The notes under the pieces: model-generated
The model's input: only the letters and a program-made list of their open reading frames with translations
What the model was told of the DNA's origin: nothing
The model's database searches: none
Part shown: positions 44,538 to 53,302 of the stretch, in pieces
Position numbering within the stretch: position 1 is the first letter of the stretch
How the letters are laid out: every line of letters starts with the position of its first letter
Assembly (NCBI GenBank): GCA_964474045.1
Contig: CAYYRC010000009.1
Span: forward strand, 42,672 to 106,671
Direction: 5' to 3'
Length of the DNA: 64,000 nt
Source: JACJWR01 sp964474045
Lineage (GTDB): Bacteria > Actinomycetota > Actinomycetes > S36-B12 > UBA10799
Position numbers and translations under genes: made by a program

Positions 44538-46181
44538 ATGACCAGCCCGTCCCCGGATTTCGCCGCCGTCTTCCAGCACGAGGTGCTCAACCAGCCCGAG
44601 CCGCTGCCCGAGTACGACGCCGTGGCCGACGATCCGGTGCTGGCCGAGGGGCTGGCCGCGTTCGGCGTCGAGCAGCCGGCGAGCCTCAAGTCGATCGGCC
44701 GTGCCGCCGGCAGCAAGCAGGCCCGCGAGTGGGGCCGGCTGGCCGACACCTATACCCCGGTCCTTCACACCCACGATCGCTACGGCAACCGCCTCGACGA
44801 GGTCGAGTTCCACCCGGCGTGGCATCACCTGATGGGCACCGCCGTCAGCAACGGCCTGCACGCGGCTCCCTGGCGGTCTGCTCGGCAGGGAGCCCACGTC
44901 GAGCGTGCCGTCGGCTTCATGGCCTGGTACCAGGTCGAGGCGGGGCACGGCTGCCCGATCTCGATGACGTACGCCGCCGTCCCGGCGCTCCAGGTCGACC
45001 CCGAGCTGGCGGCGCGCTACGTGCCAGGACTGGCGAGCACCAGCTACGACTTCGGGCTGCGCCCCCCGGCGGACAAGTCCGGGCTGATCGCCGGGATGGC
45101 GATGACGGAGAAGCAGGGCGGCTCGGACGTCCGCGCGAACACCACCCGGGCGTACCCCGACCCGGACAGCGGCTGGTTCCGGCTGCTGGGGCACAAGTTC
45201 TTCTGCTCGGCGCCGATGTCGGACCTCTTCCTCGTGCTGGCGCAGGACGGCGAGGAGGGGCTCAGCTGCTTCGTCGTGCCGCGGGTGCTGCCCGACGGCA
45301 CGCGCAACCCCTTCGCCATCCAGCGCCTCAAGGACAAGCTGGGCAACCGCTCCAACGCGTCCTCCGAGATCGAGTTCACCGGCACCTGGGCGCAGCGCCT
45401 GGGCGAACCGGGCCGCGGAGTGCGCACGATCGTCGAGATGGTGTCGGCCACCAGGCTCGACTGCGTGCTCGGCTCGGCTGCGCTCATGCGCCGGGCGCTG
45501 ACCGAGGCGGGCTGGCACGCGGCGCGGCGCAGCGCCTTCGGCCGGCCGCTGCTCGCGCAGCCGCTGATGCGCACCGTGCTGACCGACCTGGCGGTGGAGG
45601 TAGAGGCCGCGCAGTGGCTCGGGCTGCGCCTGGCCGCCGCGGTGGACGCCGGCGAGGACGACTTCCGGCGCATCGCGCTGCCCATGGGCAAGTACTACGT
45701 GTGCAAGCGCGCGCCGGGCCAGATCTTCGAGGCGATGGAGGCGCTGGGCGGCTCCGGCTACGTCGAGGACTCCGGGTTGCCGCGGCTATACCGGGAGGCG
45801 CCGGTCAACTCGATCTGGGAGGGCTCGGGCAGCATCAACGCACTCGACCTGCTGCGCGCGATGGCCCGCGAGCCGGGCAGCGTCGACGCCTGGCTGACGG
45901 AGATCGCCGACGTCCGCGGCAGCGACCCGGCTGTGGACGCGGCGCTGCTGGGGGTGCTCGACTCGCTCGCGCTGGACCCGGCCGCGCTGGAGCCGCGGGC
46001 CCGATGGCTCGCCGAGCAGATGGTGACGCTGCTGCAGACCTCGCTGCTGCAGCGGTACGCGCCGCCGGCCGTGGCAGAGGCGTTCGTGGCGCGACGCTTC
46101 GGGCGTACCCCGGCGACGGTGGGCGCGACGCTGGCATCCGGCGATGACGAGGTGCTGGCGCGCTCCCTCATCGTCACCTGA
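44538..46181 (+). CDS. Acyl-CoA dehydrogenase, AidB type
   Basis: A 547-residue FAD enzyme of the AidB/acyl-CoA dehydrogenase subfamily. The AidB N-terminal block is clear (PVLHTHDRYGNRLDEVEFHP), followed by AGMAMTEKQGGSDVRANTT (FAD/substrate loop), GHKFFCSAPMSDLFLVLAQ, ERLK-like IQRLKDKLGNRSNASSEIEF and GGSGYVEDSGLPRLYREAPV, NSIWEGSGSI. AidB of Escherichia coli binds DNA and is induced by alkylation; whether this member binds DNA or acts on an acyl-CoA is not visible. Leaderless start. Intact, at the normal length. Confidence 0.9.
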   Translation: MTSPSPDFAAVFQHEVLNQPEPLPEYDAVADDPVLAEGLAAFGVEQPASLKSIGRAAGSKQAREWGRLADTYTPVLHTHDRYGNRLDEVEFHPAWHHLMGTAVSNGLHAAPWRSARQGAHVERAVGFMAWYQVEAGHGCPISMTYAAVPALQVDPELAARYVPGLASTSYDFGLRPPADKSGLIAGMAMTEKQGGSDVRANTTRAYPDPDSGWFRLLGHKFFCSAPMSDLFLVLAQDGEEGLSCFVVPRVLPDGTRNPFAIQRLKDKLGNRSNASSEIEFTGTWAQRLGEPGRGVRTIVEMVSATRLDCVLGSAALMRRALTEAGWHAARRSAFGRPLLAQPLMRTVLTDLAVEVEAAQWLGLRLAAAVDAGEDDFRRIALPMGKYYVCKRAPGQIFEAMEALGGSGYVEDSGLPRLYREAPVNSIWEGSGSINALDLLRAMAREPGSVDAWLTEIADVRGSDPAVDAALLGVLDSLALDPAALEPRARWLAEQMVTLLQTSLLQRYAPPAVAEAFVARRFGRTPATVGATLASGDDEVLARSLIVT

Positions 46182-46206
46182 GGGCACCGCGTCCTCAGCC
46201 GAGCTG

Positions 46207-47235
46207 CTAGGGCTGCACGGCCAGGGCACCCAGTCGCGACAGCGTCCGGTAGTACTTCTTGCGGTAGCCGCCGGCGAGCATGTCGGCAGGAAAGACCTCG
46301 GTCAGCGAGTGCCCGCTGCCGGCGATCGCCACCTGCGCGTCGTACAGCCGATCCACCAGGACCACCAGGCGCAGGGCGTCCGCCTGGTCGACCAGCGGTT
46401 GCACGCCGCGCAGGCACACGAGCGACAAGCCCCGCACCAGCGCGCCGTAGGCCGACGGGTGGATCGTCCGCAGCTGCGCCAGCACCGCCTCGAAGTCATC
46501 CAGGCTGGCGTCGGGCGTGGTCGCGGCGAGGTCTGTCAGGTCCTGCTCGGACCACACCGGGGCGGCCGCGAAGTGACCGCGGTGGCGGTAGTCCTCGCCT
46601 TCGATCCGGAGCACCTCGAAGTGGGCCGACAGGCCTTGGATCTCGCGCAGGAAGTCCTCGGCGGCGAAGCGCCCCTCGCCCAGCCGGTCGGGCAGCGTGT
46701 TGCTGGTGGCGGCCAGCCGCACGCCCTGGTCCACGAGCTTGCCCAAGAAAGTCGACATCAGCACGGTGTCGCCCGGATCGTCGAGCTCGAACTCGTCGAT
46801 GCACACGAGTCGCTGGGCCGCGAAGGCCGCTACCGCCGCGTTGAAGCCCAGGGCCCCGATGAGGTTCGTGTACTCCACGAAGGTGCCGAACGACTTGGGT
46901 CCCGGCACCTCGTGCCACAGCGCAGCCAACAGGTGGGTCTTGCCCACCCCGAAGCCGCCGTCCAGGTAGACCCCTGGGCGCGCCTCGGGTGGGGCGGCGG
47001 ACCCGCCGCGGCGCCTGCCCCGGCCCAGGCCCCAGCGCCGCGGGGCGTCCTGCGGTGGGGCGGCCGCGAATGCCCGCAGCGCCGCCACCGCGGCGGCCTG
47101 GCTGGGCTGCGCCGGATCGGCCAGGTACGAGTCGAAGCTGACGTGGGCGAACTGCGGCGGCGGCACCAGCAGCCCGCCGAGCAGCTCCGCCGTCGGCACC
47201 GCGGGCCGCCGCGCCACGAGGCTGGGACGAGTCAC
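46207..47235 (-). CDS. zapE: Cell-division ATPase ZapE (AFG1-like)
   Basis: A 342-residue AAA-type ATPase related to mitochondrial AFG1 and to ZapE, which in E. coli modulates FtsZ rings. Walker A is LDGGFGVGKTHLLAAL (about 91-106), Walker B RLVCIDEFELDDPGD, and later blocks include LAATSNTLPDRLGEGRFAAE, FEVLRIEGEDYRHRG and DRLYDAQVAIAGSG. GTG at 47235 is 6 nt from TAGGCT. It diverges from the RibD-like gene and converges on the acyl-CoA dehydrogenase. Confidence 0.9.
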   Translation of the reverse strand: MTRPSLVARRPAVPTAELLGGLLVPPPQFAHVSFDSYLADPAQPSQAAAVAALRAFAAAPPQDAPRRWGLGRGRRRGGSAAPPEARPGVYLDGGFGVGKTHLLAALWHEVPGPKSFGTFVEYTNLIGALGFNAAVAAFAAQRLVCIDEFELDDPGDTVLMSTFLGKLVDQGVRLAATSNTLPDRLGEGRFAAEDFLREIQGLSAHFEVLRIEGEDYRHRGHFAAAPVWSEQDLTDLAATTPDASLDDFEAVLAQLRTIHPSAYGALVRGLSLVCLRGVQPLVDQADALRLVVLVDRLYDAQVAIAGSGHSLTEVFPADMLAGGYRKKYYRTLSRLGALAVQP

Positions 47236-47241
47236 GCCGCC

Positions 47242-47247
47242 AGCCTA
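47242..47247 (-). promoter_or_regulatory. -10 element of zapE (leaderless arrangement)
   Basis: TAGGCT on the minus strand, exactly 6 nt before the GTG start; no ribosome site. Confidence 0.55.
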
Positions 47248-47285
47248 GGGCTTGCCGGGCTCGACCCGACCGCCACACTGGGGCC

Positions 47286-48071
47286 ATGCAGCTGTTGTAC
47301 CGACACCGGGCCGATCCCGCCGCCGACGCAGCCGGAGCCGCCGGCACCCGGCTCGGCGAGGACGACCTGCGCGAGCTCTACGCCTGGCCCACCGACGACC
47401 GCCCGTGGCTGCGCGCCAACATGGTGGCCTCGGTGGACGGCATGGCCCGCGGGACCGACGGCCGTTCGGGGTCGATGTCCGGCCACGCCGACAAGCTGGT
47501 CTTCGCGATGCTGCGCCAGACCGCCGATGCCGTGCTCGTGGGCTCGGGGACGGCGATCGCCGAGGACTACGGGCCGGTGAGCGTGCGGGCCGCGTGGGCG
47601 CCCTGGCGCGTCGAGGCCGGGCAGGCCCCCGCGCCGCCGATCGTCGTGGTCACCAACAGCGCCAGGATGGACCCGTCCGCGCGGCTGTTCGGCGGTCCGC
47701 GCGGGTCGGTGCTCGTCGTTGCGGGCGGTGACGCCGACCCCGCGCGCGTGGCAGCGCTGCGCGCGGTCGCCGAGGTCGTCACCGTCGCGACGCCCCGCAT
47801 CGACGCCCGGGGGCTGCCTGGGCTGCTGGCCGAGCGCGGGCTGCGGCGGGTGCTGACCGAGGGCGGCCCGACGCTGCTGGGCGAACTCGCGGGCATGCTC
47901 GACGACCTGTGCCTGACCACGGCGCCGCTGCTCCTGGGCGGCGCCCAGCCGGGCCGGCCCGCCCCGGACCTGCTGGGCGGCGCGCAGCTGCCCGGCGACC
48001 GCCGCGCTGCTGCCCTGGAGCACCTGATCCACGCTGAGGGCGCGCTGCTGGGGAGATGGCGGCTGAGCTAG
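47286..48071 (+). CDS. RibD C-terminal-domain (pyrimidine reductase) family protein
   Basis: A 261-residue stand-alone RibD-C/dihydrofolate-reductase-fold reductase. Family blocks are RPWLRANMVASVDGMARGTD (about 42-61), ADKLVFAMLRQTADAVLVGS, IVVVTNSARMDP and RRVLTEGGPTLLGELAG. In riboflavin synthesis the RibD-C domain reduces the ribosyl group of the pyrimidine intermediate. Stand-alone actinobacterial copies may do this or reduce another substrate. No deaminase domain is present. CACACT lies 6 nt before the ATG, a weak leaderless arrangement. Confidence 0.85.
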   Translation: MQLLYRHRADPAADAAGAAGTRLGEDDLRELYAWPTDDRPWLRANMVASVDGMARGTDGRSGSMSGHADKLVFAMLRQTADAVLVGSGTAIAEDYGPVSVRAAWAPWRVEAGQAPAPPIVVVTNSARMDPSARLFGGPRGSVLVVAGGDADPARVAALRAVAEVVTVATPRIDARGLPGLLAERGLRRVLTEGGPTLLGELAGMLDDLCLTTAPLLLGGAQPGRPAPDLLGGAQLPGDRRAAALEHLIHAEGALLGRWRLS

Positions 48072-48251
48072 CTTCGCCGCCCGGCGCCCGGCGCCCCCAC
48101 CGTCGACGCCATCGCACCTGCTCGCACGCCGTGGCCGGAGGCCTCCTCGGTAGCAATCCCTGCGCTCGCCCTGACATCACGGCCCCCGGGGCTGGCATGA
48201 TGGAACCATCGGCGGTGCGGCAGGTGCCCGCCCAACCCCACGGAGGTGCCT

Positions 48252-48596
48252 ATGACTAACCCCGACGACGTCAAGAGCAAGGTGACGGACACTGCGGCCG
48301 ACCTGAAGGACAAGGCCAACGAGGTCGTCGAGACGGTGAAGGATGCCGTCTCCGGTGTTGCCGACAAGCACGCCGACAAGGTGACCGACTCGGTCAAGGC
48401 GGCGACGGCCTTCGTCGACGACAAGACCGGCGGCAAGACCACACCCCTCTCCGACAAGGTGAACCAGGCTGCCTCGACCGCGGCGGATGCGCTGAAGAGC
48501 GACTCCGCGGCGGACCAGGTCGCCGATGCTGCGAGCAAGGCCGGCGACAAGGTCGCCGACGCGGCGCAGCAGGCCGCCGACAAGGTCTCGGAGTAG
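48252..48596 (+). CDS. Small LEA-like / antitoxin-like helical protein
   Basis: A 114-residue, highly charged protein built of short Lys/Asp/Ala repeats (KSKVTDTAADLKDKANEVVE, AADALKSDSAADQVADAASK, VADAAQQAADKVSE). It would form long amphipathic helices like late-embryogenesis-abundant and CsbD-type stress proteins. Actinobacterial proteins named 'antitoxin' (Rv0909-like) look similar, but no toxin gene is adjacent. ATG at 48252 has GGAGG 7 nt upstream; the GTG at 48246 overlaps the ribosome site. No cysteine or membrane segment. Function inferred. Confidence 0.7.
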   Translation: MTNPDDVKSKVTDTAADLKDKANEVVETVKDAVSGVADKHADKVTDSVKAATAFVDDKTGGKTTPLSDKVNQAASTAADALKSDSAADQVADAASKAGDKVADAAQQAADKVSE

Positions 48597-48620
48597 CTCT
48601 TCGACGCAAACCTTCCATCC

Positions 48621-48663
48621 GATCCGCGTCAGGATCGCCGCCTGACGGCGGCGGATGCGGATC
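48621..48663 (+). terminator. Two-stem terminator after the LEA-like gene
   Basis: Outer arms GATCCGC/GCGGATC (48621-48627, 48657-48663) enclose an inner stem CGCCGCC/GGCGGCG (48636-48642, 48647-48653) with a TGAC loop. It begins 25 nt after the stop codon. No U tract. Confidence 0.6.
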
Positions 48664-48703
48664 CCGACATGCGCGGCGGGCGCATCGCAGGTGAGGATCA
48701 CGC

Positions 48704-49774
48704 ATGATCGATCCCCTGGCGGTGCGCCCGCCGTGTTCCGTGATGCTGGCCAAACCCCTGGGCTCGACGGTGCCCGCGGGCGACTACCTCTACGAGCCGA
48801 AGTGGGACGGGTTCCGCTGCGTGGTCTTCCGCGGGGCAGACTCGGTGGTGCTGCAGTCGCGATCCGAGGAGGACATCGCCTACGCGTTCCCCGAGGTCGT
48901 CGCCGCCGCCCAGGCGCTGGCGCCGGGCACCGTGCTCGACGGCGAGTTGGCGGTGCTCAACCACGGCCGCGTCGACTTCGGCATGCTGCAGCAGCGGCTG
49001 CGCCCCCGCAGCGAGGCCGGCGGCAACATCGATCGGCTGGCGGCCGAGTGGCCTGCGAGCTTCATAGCGTTTGACCTGATCGGGCTGCCTGGCCGTGACG
49101 TGCGGCCACTGCCGGTACACGAGCGCCGCGAGCTGCTTTCGAGCGTGTCACTGCCCGCCGACTTCCACCTGACCCCGGCGACCACCGACACCGCCCTGGC
49201 GCGCCGATGGTTCGCCGAGGTGATCGGCGCCGGGCTGGACGGGTTGATCGCCAAGCCCCTCAATGGCATCTATCAGCCAGGCGTGCGCGCCCTCGGCAAG
49301 GTCAAGCCCTTGCACACCGCCGATGTCGTGGTGGCCGCCTGGCGGCCGCACAAGTCGCCGGGCGCCGCCGGACGGGCCGAGGTCGGGTCCCTGGTCCTGG
49401 GCGTCTACGACGGGCAAGGGCGGCTGCACCATGTCGGGTCGGCGTCGAGCTTCTCGGCCAAGGCCCGCGCCGAGCTGACCGACGAGCTGGCGCCGCTGGC
49501 GCTGCCCGGCGGACCGCACCCCTGGATCGACGCCCCGGCGGGGGTGCGCGTGCCGGACACGCCCAACCGCTGGAAGCGCGGCGCCGACCGGGACCTGGTG
49601 CTGCTGCGCCCCGAGCGGGTGGCGGAGGTCAAGTTCGACGGCATGGCCGACAACCGCTTCCGCCACGTCGCCAGGCTGCTGCGCTGGCGTCCCGATCGCA
49701 CGCCGGAGTCCTGCGGCTTCGATCAGTTCCCGCAGCCGGAGCCGCTGGCCGTGGACGAGGTGCTGCGCTGGTAG
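48704..49774 (+). CDS. ligC: ATP-dependent DNA ligase (LigC type)
   Basis: A 356-residue ATP-dependent ligase. The adenylation lysine is K33 in LYEPKWDGFRCVVFRG; the other nucleotidyltransferase motifs are VLDGELAVLN, FIAFDLIGLPGRD, GLDGLIAKPLNGIYQPG and KVKPLHTADVVVAAWRP. The OB-fold runs from about 225 to 330. It resembles LigC of mycobacteria and the ligase domain of LigD, which act in non-homologous end joining or base-excision repair. It is tail-to-tail with the PolDom gene. A Ku gene is not in this window. Confidence 0.9.
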   Translation: MIDPLAVRPPCSVMLAKPLGSTVPAGDYLYEPKWDGFRCVVFRGADSVVLQSRSEEDIAYAFPEVVAAAQALAPGTVLDGELAVLNHGRVDFGMLQQRLRPRSEAGGNIDRLAAEWPASFIAFDLIGLPGRDVRPLPVHERRELLSSVSLPADFHLTPATTDTALARRWFAEVIGAGLDGLIAKPLNGIYQPGVRALGKVKPLHTADVVVAAWRPHKSPGAAGRAEVGSLVLGVYDGQGRLHHVGSASSFSAKARAELTDELAPLALPGGPHPWIDAPAGVRVPDTPNRWKRGADRDLVLLRPERVAEVKFDGMADNRFRHVARLLRWRPDRTPESCGFDQFPQPEPLAVDEVLRW

Positions 49775-49799
49775 GCCGCGGCTACATGATCATTGAGGT

Positions 49800-49824
49800 A
49801 GACGGACCGCTGGGGCTACCGTCT
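49800..49824. terminator. Possible bidirectional terminator between ligC and PolDom
   Basis: AGACGG (49800-49805) pairs with CCGTCT (49819-49824) in the 57-nt gap between the convergent genes. The stem is short, with weak extension on either side. Confidence 0.35.
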
Positions 49825-49831
49825 GCATCAA

Positions 49832-50878
49832 TCACCGCGGCGGAGGACCGTCGGGTGCAGTCCGGGCGCGGCTCGGCTGCACCCGCTTCGGCTCCCCCGG
49901 CATCTTCGGATAGTCCGGCGGGTAGGGCAGCTCGCCCAGGCCGCGGTCAACGTCGGCCTGCCACAGCGCCAGCGCGGGGCTGAGGTCGAAGGCCAGGTCC
50001 GCCATGGCTGCCCACGGGTCGGCGAGGGCCAAGCGCTCTGGAGCCGTGAAGAGATCGAACGCCGCCGGATCCAACTCGGGCAGCTCGTCCCACTCCACCG
50101 GCACCGACACCGGCGCTCCCGTTCGGGCCCGGATCGACCACGCCGACGCCATCGTGCGGTCGCGGGCCGCCTGGTTGAAGTCCACGAACACACGGGCGCC
50201 GCGGTCCTCCTTCCACCACGACGTGGTCACCCGATCTGGCTGGCGCCGTTCCAGCTCGCGGGCGATCCCGATGACCGCGTGGCGAACCTCGACGAACGTC
50301 CAGCGGGGCTGCAGCGGCACGAACACGTGCATGCCGCGGCCGCCGGAGGTCTTGGCAAAGGCGGTCCAGCCGAGCTCGCCGAGCAGGTCCCGCGCCGCCT
50401 TCGCCACGGCGGCAGCATCGGCGAACCCGCTGCCCGGGGAGGGGTCGAAATCCAGGCGCAGCTGGTCGGGATGGTCCACGTCGGGGGTGCTGACGGGCCA
50501 CGGGTGCAGCGTGATGGTGCCCATCTGCGCCGCCCAAACTGCCACGGCCGGCTCCGTCGGGCAGACCTCCAGCGCGGTGCGGCCAGAGGGGAAGGTGATC
50601 TGCACCGACTGCACCCACTCGGGCGCCCCGCGCGGAGTCCGCTTCGAGTAGAAGCCCTCGTCGCCCAGCGTCATCCCCGGCAGCACGCCCTTGGGCCAGC
50701 GCTCCAGCGTGGTGGGACGGTCGCCGACCGCCGCCAGCAGGCGCCCGCCGACTGCCGCGTAGTAGCGCGCGACGTCGCCCTTGGTGGCGCCCACCTCGGG
50801 GAAGACCACGCGATCCGGGCTGGACACTCGCACCGCGCGTCCCCCGACATCGATCGTCAATGCAGGTGCGGCGGGCAT
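49832..50878 (-). CDS. LigD-type DNA polymerase/primase (PolDom) protein
   Basis: A 348-residue archaeo-eukaryotic-primase-family polymerase, as in the polymerase domain of LigD. The metal-binding acidic residues are D143 and D145 (RLDFDPSPG) and D233 (RVFVDFNQ). Other conserved segments are FPEVGATKGDVARYYAAVGG, LERWPKGVLPGMTLGDEGFY and FAKTSGGRGMHVFVPLQP. It fills gaps with ribonucleotides or deoxyribonucleotides at double-strand-break ends. It is separate from the ligase. Leaderless ATG. Confidence 0.9.
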   Translation of the reverse strand: MPAAPALTIDVGGRAVRVSSPDRVVFPEVGATKGDVARYYAAVGGRLLAAVGDRPTTLERWPKGVLPGMTLGDEGFYSKRTPRGAPEWVQSVQITFPSGRTALEVCPTEPAVAVWAAQMGTITLHPWPVSTPDVDHPDQLRLDFDPSPGSGFADAAAVAKAARDLLGELGWTAFAKTSGGRGMHVFVPLQPRWTFVEVRHAVIGIARELERRQPDRVTTSWWKEDRGARVFVDFNQAARDRTMASAWSIRARTGAPVSVPVEWDELPELDPAAFDLFTAPERLALADPWAAMADLAFDLSPALALWQADVDRGLGELPYPPDYPKMPGEPKRVQPSRARTAPDGPPPR

Positions 50879-50884
50879 CGCCCC

Positions 50885-50890
50885 AGGGTA
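50885..50890 (-). promoter_or_regulatory. -10 element of the PolDom gene (leaderless arrangement)
   Basis: TACCCT on the minus strand, 6 nt before the ATG at 50878. Confidence 0.55.
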
Positions 50891-50903
50891 TTCCGCCCGT
50901 GAC

Positions 50904-51998
50904 CTACCTGTGCCCCGTTTGCACGTAGCGCCGCAGCTCCGGCGCGCCCATCCCGACGATGCCGCAGCGCTGCAGGGTCCTGCCCTCGGCTGCGAAGTCG
51001 CGGCTGAGCAGCGCCCCGCTGATCGTGATCACCGAGTCCATGATGGGCGTCGCCACGCCGATCTGCCGTCCGATCTGGGAGTAGATCGTCAGCCCGATCG
51101 GCACGTCCTCGGTCAGATAGCGGCTGTCGATGCTGGTGGGTCCCTTAATGCCGGTGAGCGCCCGGACCCCGCGGATCACCGACCAGAACGAGTCGCCCCG
51201 GGGCCCGTAGCCCATCCGCTCGTAGGTGTCGCGCAGGCTCAGCACCTCGACGCCCAGGGCCGCCCCGACGGCCACCCGCTCGGCGTCGATCGCCTCGATC
51301 GCGTCGCACACGTGCGGCGTCATGCCCTCCTCGTAGTAGTAGAACTCGCCGTGGCTGTACTCGATTCGGCTGGCCGACAGCAGGACCCCCAGGCAGTGCA
51401 GCGTGGGGTTCGGGTTGTTCAGGCCGGCCGAGAGCACGTCCGGCAGCTGCTCGAACCCGGCGAAGACGTCGGCCAGGACCGGGGTCGCCCGCTCGGACCG
51501 CGTGGCGGGGAAGACCCCGGCCGAGACGTACCGTCGCCGGCCGAACACGTGCACCTCGGTCGGGCCCGTGATGCGTGTGGCGTAGGGCAGCGCCGCGACC
51601 TCGGACACGGTCACGTCGGGCAGCTCGTCGCGGCCGCGCAGGCGCTCGACGAACTCCAGCGACCCCAGCGAACCGGGCATGAGCGCGATGTTCATGCCGT
51701 CCGCCAGGTGCGGGGCCAGCAGATCCGCGAGGGCCATCTGGTGCATGGTGGGCACCACCATCAGGATCAGCTCGGCGCCGTCGACGGCGCGACCCAGGTC
51801 CAGCTCGACGCGGACCGGGGCGCTGCCGGCGATCACCCCCGTCGCCGTGACGTGGCCGGCCTTCGCGATCGCGTCGAGGCCGTCGGCGAAGGCCGGAACG
51901 TCGTACAGCACCACTTCATGCCCGGCGAGGGCGAACTCCACGGCGGCGGTCCTGCCGCCGTTGCCCCCGCCCAGAACCGTCACACGACGATGAGCCAT
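50904..51998 (-). CDS. NAD(P)-dependent opine/octopine dehydrogenase-family protein
   Basis: A 364-residue dehydrogenase of the NAD/NADP octopine/nopaline family. An N-terminal Rossmann motif VTVLGGGNGGRTAAVEFALA is followed by ELILMVVPTMHQMALADLLA, ALMPGSLGSLEFVERLRG and a helical C-terminal domain with NPNPTLHCLGVLLSASRIEY, YYYEEGMTPHVCDAIEAIDA. Such enzymes reductively couple an amino acid to a 2-oxo acid or similar; the substrates here are unknown. ATG at 51998 has an AAGGGAAGGG site. Confidence 0.8.
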   Translation of the reverse strand: MAHRRVTVLGGGNGGRTAAVEFALAGHEVVLYDVPAFADGLDAIAKAGHVTATGVIAGSAPVRVELDLGRAVDGAELILMVVPTMHQMALADLLAPHLADGMNIALMPGSLGSLEFVERLRGRDELPDVTVSEVAALPYATRITGPTEVHVFGRRRYVSAGVFPATRSERATPVLADVFAGFEQLPDVLSAGLNNPNPTLHCLGVLLSASRIEYSHGEFYYYEEGMTPHVCDAIEAIDAERVAVGAALGVEVLSLRDTYERMGYGPRGDSFWSVIRGVRALTGIKGPTSIDSRYLTEDVPIGLTIYSQIGRQIGVATPIMDSVITISGALLSRDFAAEGRTLQRCGIVGMGAPELRRYVQTGHR

Positions 51999-52076
51999 AT
52001 TCTCGCCCTTCCCTTGCCGACCTCACAGCGCTGGCATCACCACCGCCGAGGGCGGCGCCCAACCGCCAGCCCCACC

Positions 52077-52550
52077 CTAGGGCGCCGAGTGCCCGTCCGG
52101 CTCGGACGGCTCGAAGGTCAGCGAGATCGAGTTGATGCAGAAACGCTCGTCGGTGGGCGTGCCATAGCCCTCGCCGCGGAAGACATGGCCCAGGTGCGAG
52201 CCACAGGCAGCACAGCGGACTTCCGTGCGCACCATCCCCAGCGAGCGGTCCTCGAGCAGCACCACCGAGTCGCCGGCCAGCGGCGTGTAGAACGAGGGCC
52301 AGCCGCAATGGGAGGCGAACTTGTGGTCGCTGCGGAACAACTCCGCCGAGCACGCCCGGCAGCGGTACACGCCGGTGGCGGTGGTCGACTCGTACTCACC
52401 GGTGAAGGGCCGCTCGGTGCCCGCCTGCCGGAGGACCTGATACTCGGCCGGGCTCAGCCGGGCGCGCCATTCCTCCTCGGCCAGCGCCACGGGATAGGGG
52501 GTGCCGTCTGGTCGGGTGCTGCCGTCGGCGGCGGGAGTGGAGCTGCTCAT
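52077..52550 (-). CDS. msrB: Peptide-methionine (R)-S-oxide reductase MsrB
   Basis: A 157-residue repair enzyme for methionine-R-sulfoxide in proteins. The zinc cysteines are in YRCRACSAELF and VRCAACGSHLGHVF. The catalytic cysteine is in RFCINSISLTF; that it is a cysteine rather than selenocysteine is clear from the reading frame. Other blocks are KFASHCGWPSFYTPL and YQVLRQAGTERPFTGEY. ATG overlaps the hemQ stop (ATGA), so it is the last gene of the haem run. Confidence 0.95.
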   Translation of the reverse strand: MSSSTPAADGSTRPDGTPYPVALAEEEWRARLSPAEYQVLRQAGTERPFTGEYESTTATGVYRCRACSAELFRSDHKFASHCGWPSFYTPLAGDSVVLLEDRSLGMVRTEVRCAACGSHLGHVFRGEGYGTPTDERFCINSISLTFEPSEPDGHSAP

Positions 52551-53302
52551 GCTTGAGGGTAGATCAGCCCCACGAGATCGGCGAGCTCGTGCCGGCGACC
52601 CGTGTAGAAGGGGATCTCCTCGCGCACGTGGCGGCGCGCCGTCGAGCTGCGCAGGTGTCGCATGAGGTCGACGATCCGGTAGAGCTCGTCAGCCTCGAAG
52701 GCCAGGATCCACTCGTAGTCCCCCAGGGCGAAGCTCGCCACGGTGTTGGCGCGCACGTCGGGGTAGTCCCGCCCCATCATGCCGTGCTCGACGAGCATGG
52801 CCCGGCGCTCCTCGTCGGGCAGCAGGTACCACTCGTAGGAGCGCACGAAGGGATAGACGCACACATAGGGCCGCGCCCGCTCGTCGGCCAGGAACGCGGG
52901 CACATGGCTCTTGTTGAACTCCGCCGGGCGGTGCAGCGCCAGCTGCGACCACACCGGCTCCAACGTCAGGCCCAGCCGGGTGCGCAGCAGCGCGTGGTAG
53001 CCCTGCTGCAGGGCTTCGCTCGTCGGCGCGTGGGCCCACAGCATCACATCGGCATCGCCGCGCAGGCCGCCCACGTCGTACCAGCCACGCACCGTCAGCT
53101 CGCCGATCGCCGACAGGGCCTCCTGCGCCTCGGCGACACTCGCGGCGACGTCGGCGATCGCCTCGCGGCGACACCGGAACACCGACCACATGGCATAGGC
53201 GATGGTCTCGTTGATCTCCCTCGCCGACTTGCCCTGGTCGGGGCGCTTGCCCTTCCGCGAGGCCGCCGCCCCGGCGTCGGCTGCTTGTCGTTCCTCAGGC
53301 AT
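52547..53302 (-). CDS. hemQ: Coproheme decarboxylase HemQ/ChdC
   Basis: A 251-residue chlorite-dismutase-fold protein that decarboxylates coproheme to protoheme in the coproporphyrin-dependent pathway of Actinobacteria and Firmicutes. Family blocks are INETIAYAMWSVFRC, RGWYDVGGLRGDADVMLWAH, YVCVYPFVRSYEWYLLPDEE (with the conserved Y and the region binding propionates) and NTVASFALGDYEWILAFEAD. ATG at 53302 follows GGAG and overlaps the hemY stop by 8 nt; an upstream TTG would add 7 residues. Confidence 0.93.
   Translation of the reverse strand: MPEERQAADAGAAASRKGKRPDQGKSAREINETIAYAMWSVFRCRREAIADVAASVAEAQEALSAIGELTVRGWYDVGGLRGDADVMLWAHAPTSEALQQGYHALLRTRLGLTLEPVWSQLALHRPAEFNKSHVPAFLADERARPYVCVYPFVRSYEWYLLPDEERRAMLVEHGMMGRDYPDVRANTVASFALGDYEWILAFEADELYRIVDLMRHLRSSTARRHVREEIPFYTGRRHELADLVGLIYPQA

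Noticed and set aside
48252..48596. LEA-like protein as the antitoxin of a toxin-antitoxin pair
   Set aside because: There is no adjacent small toxin gene on either strand, and the sequence is a generic charged helical repeat.
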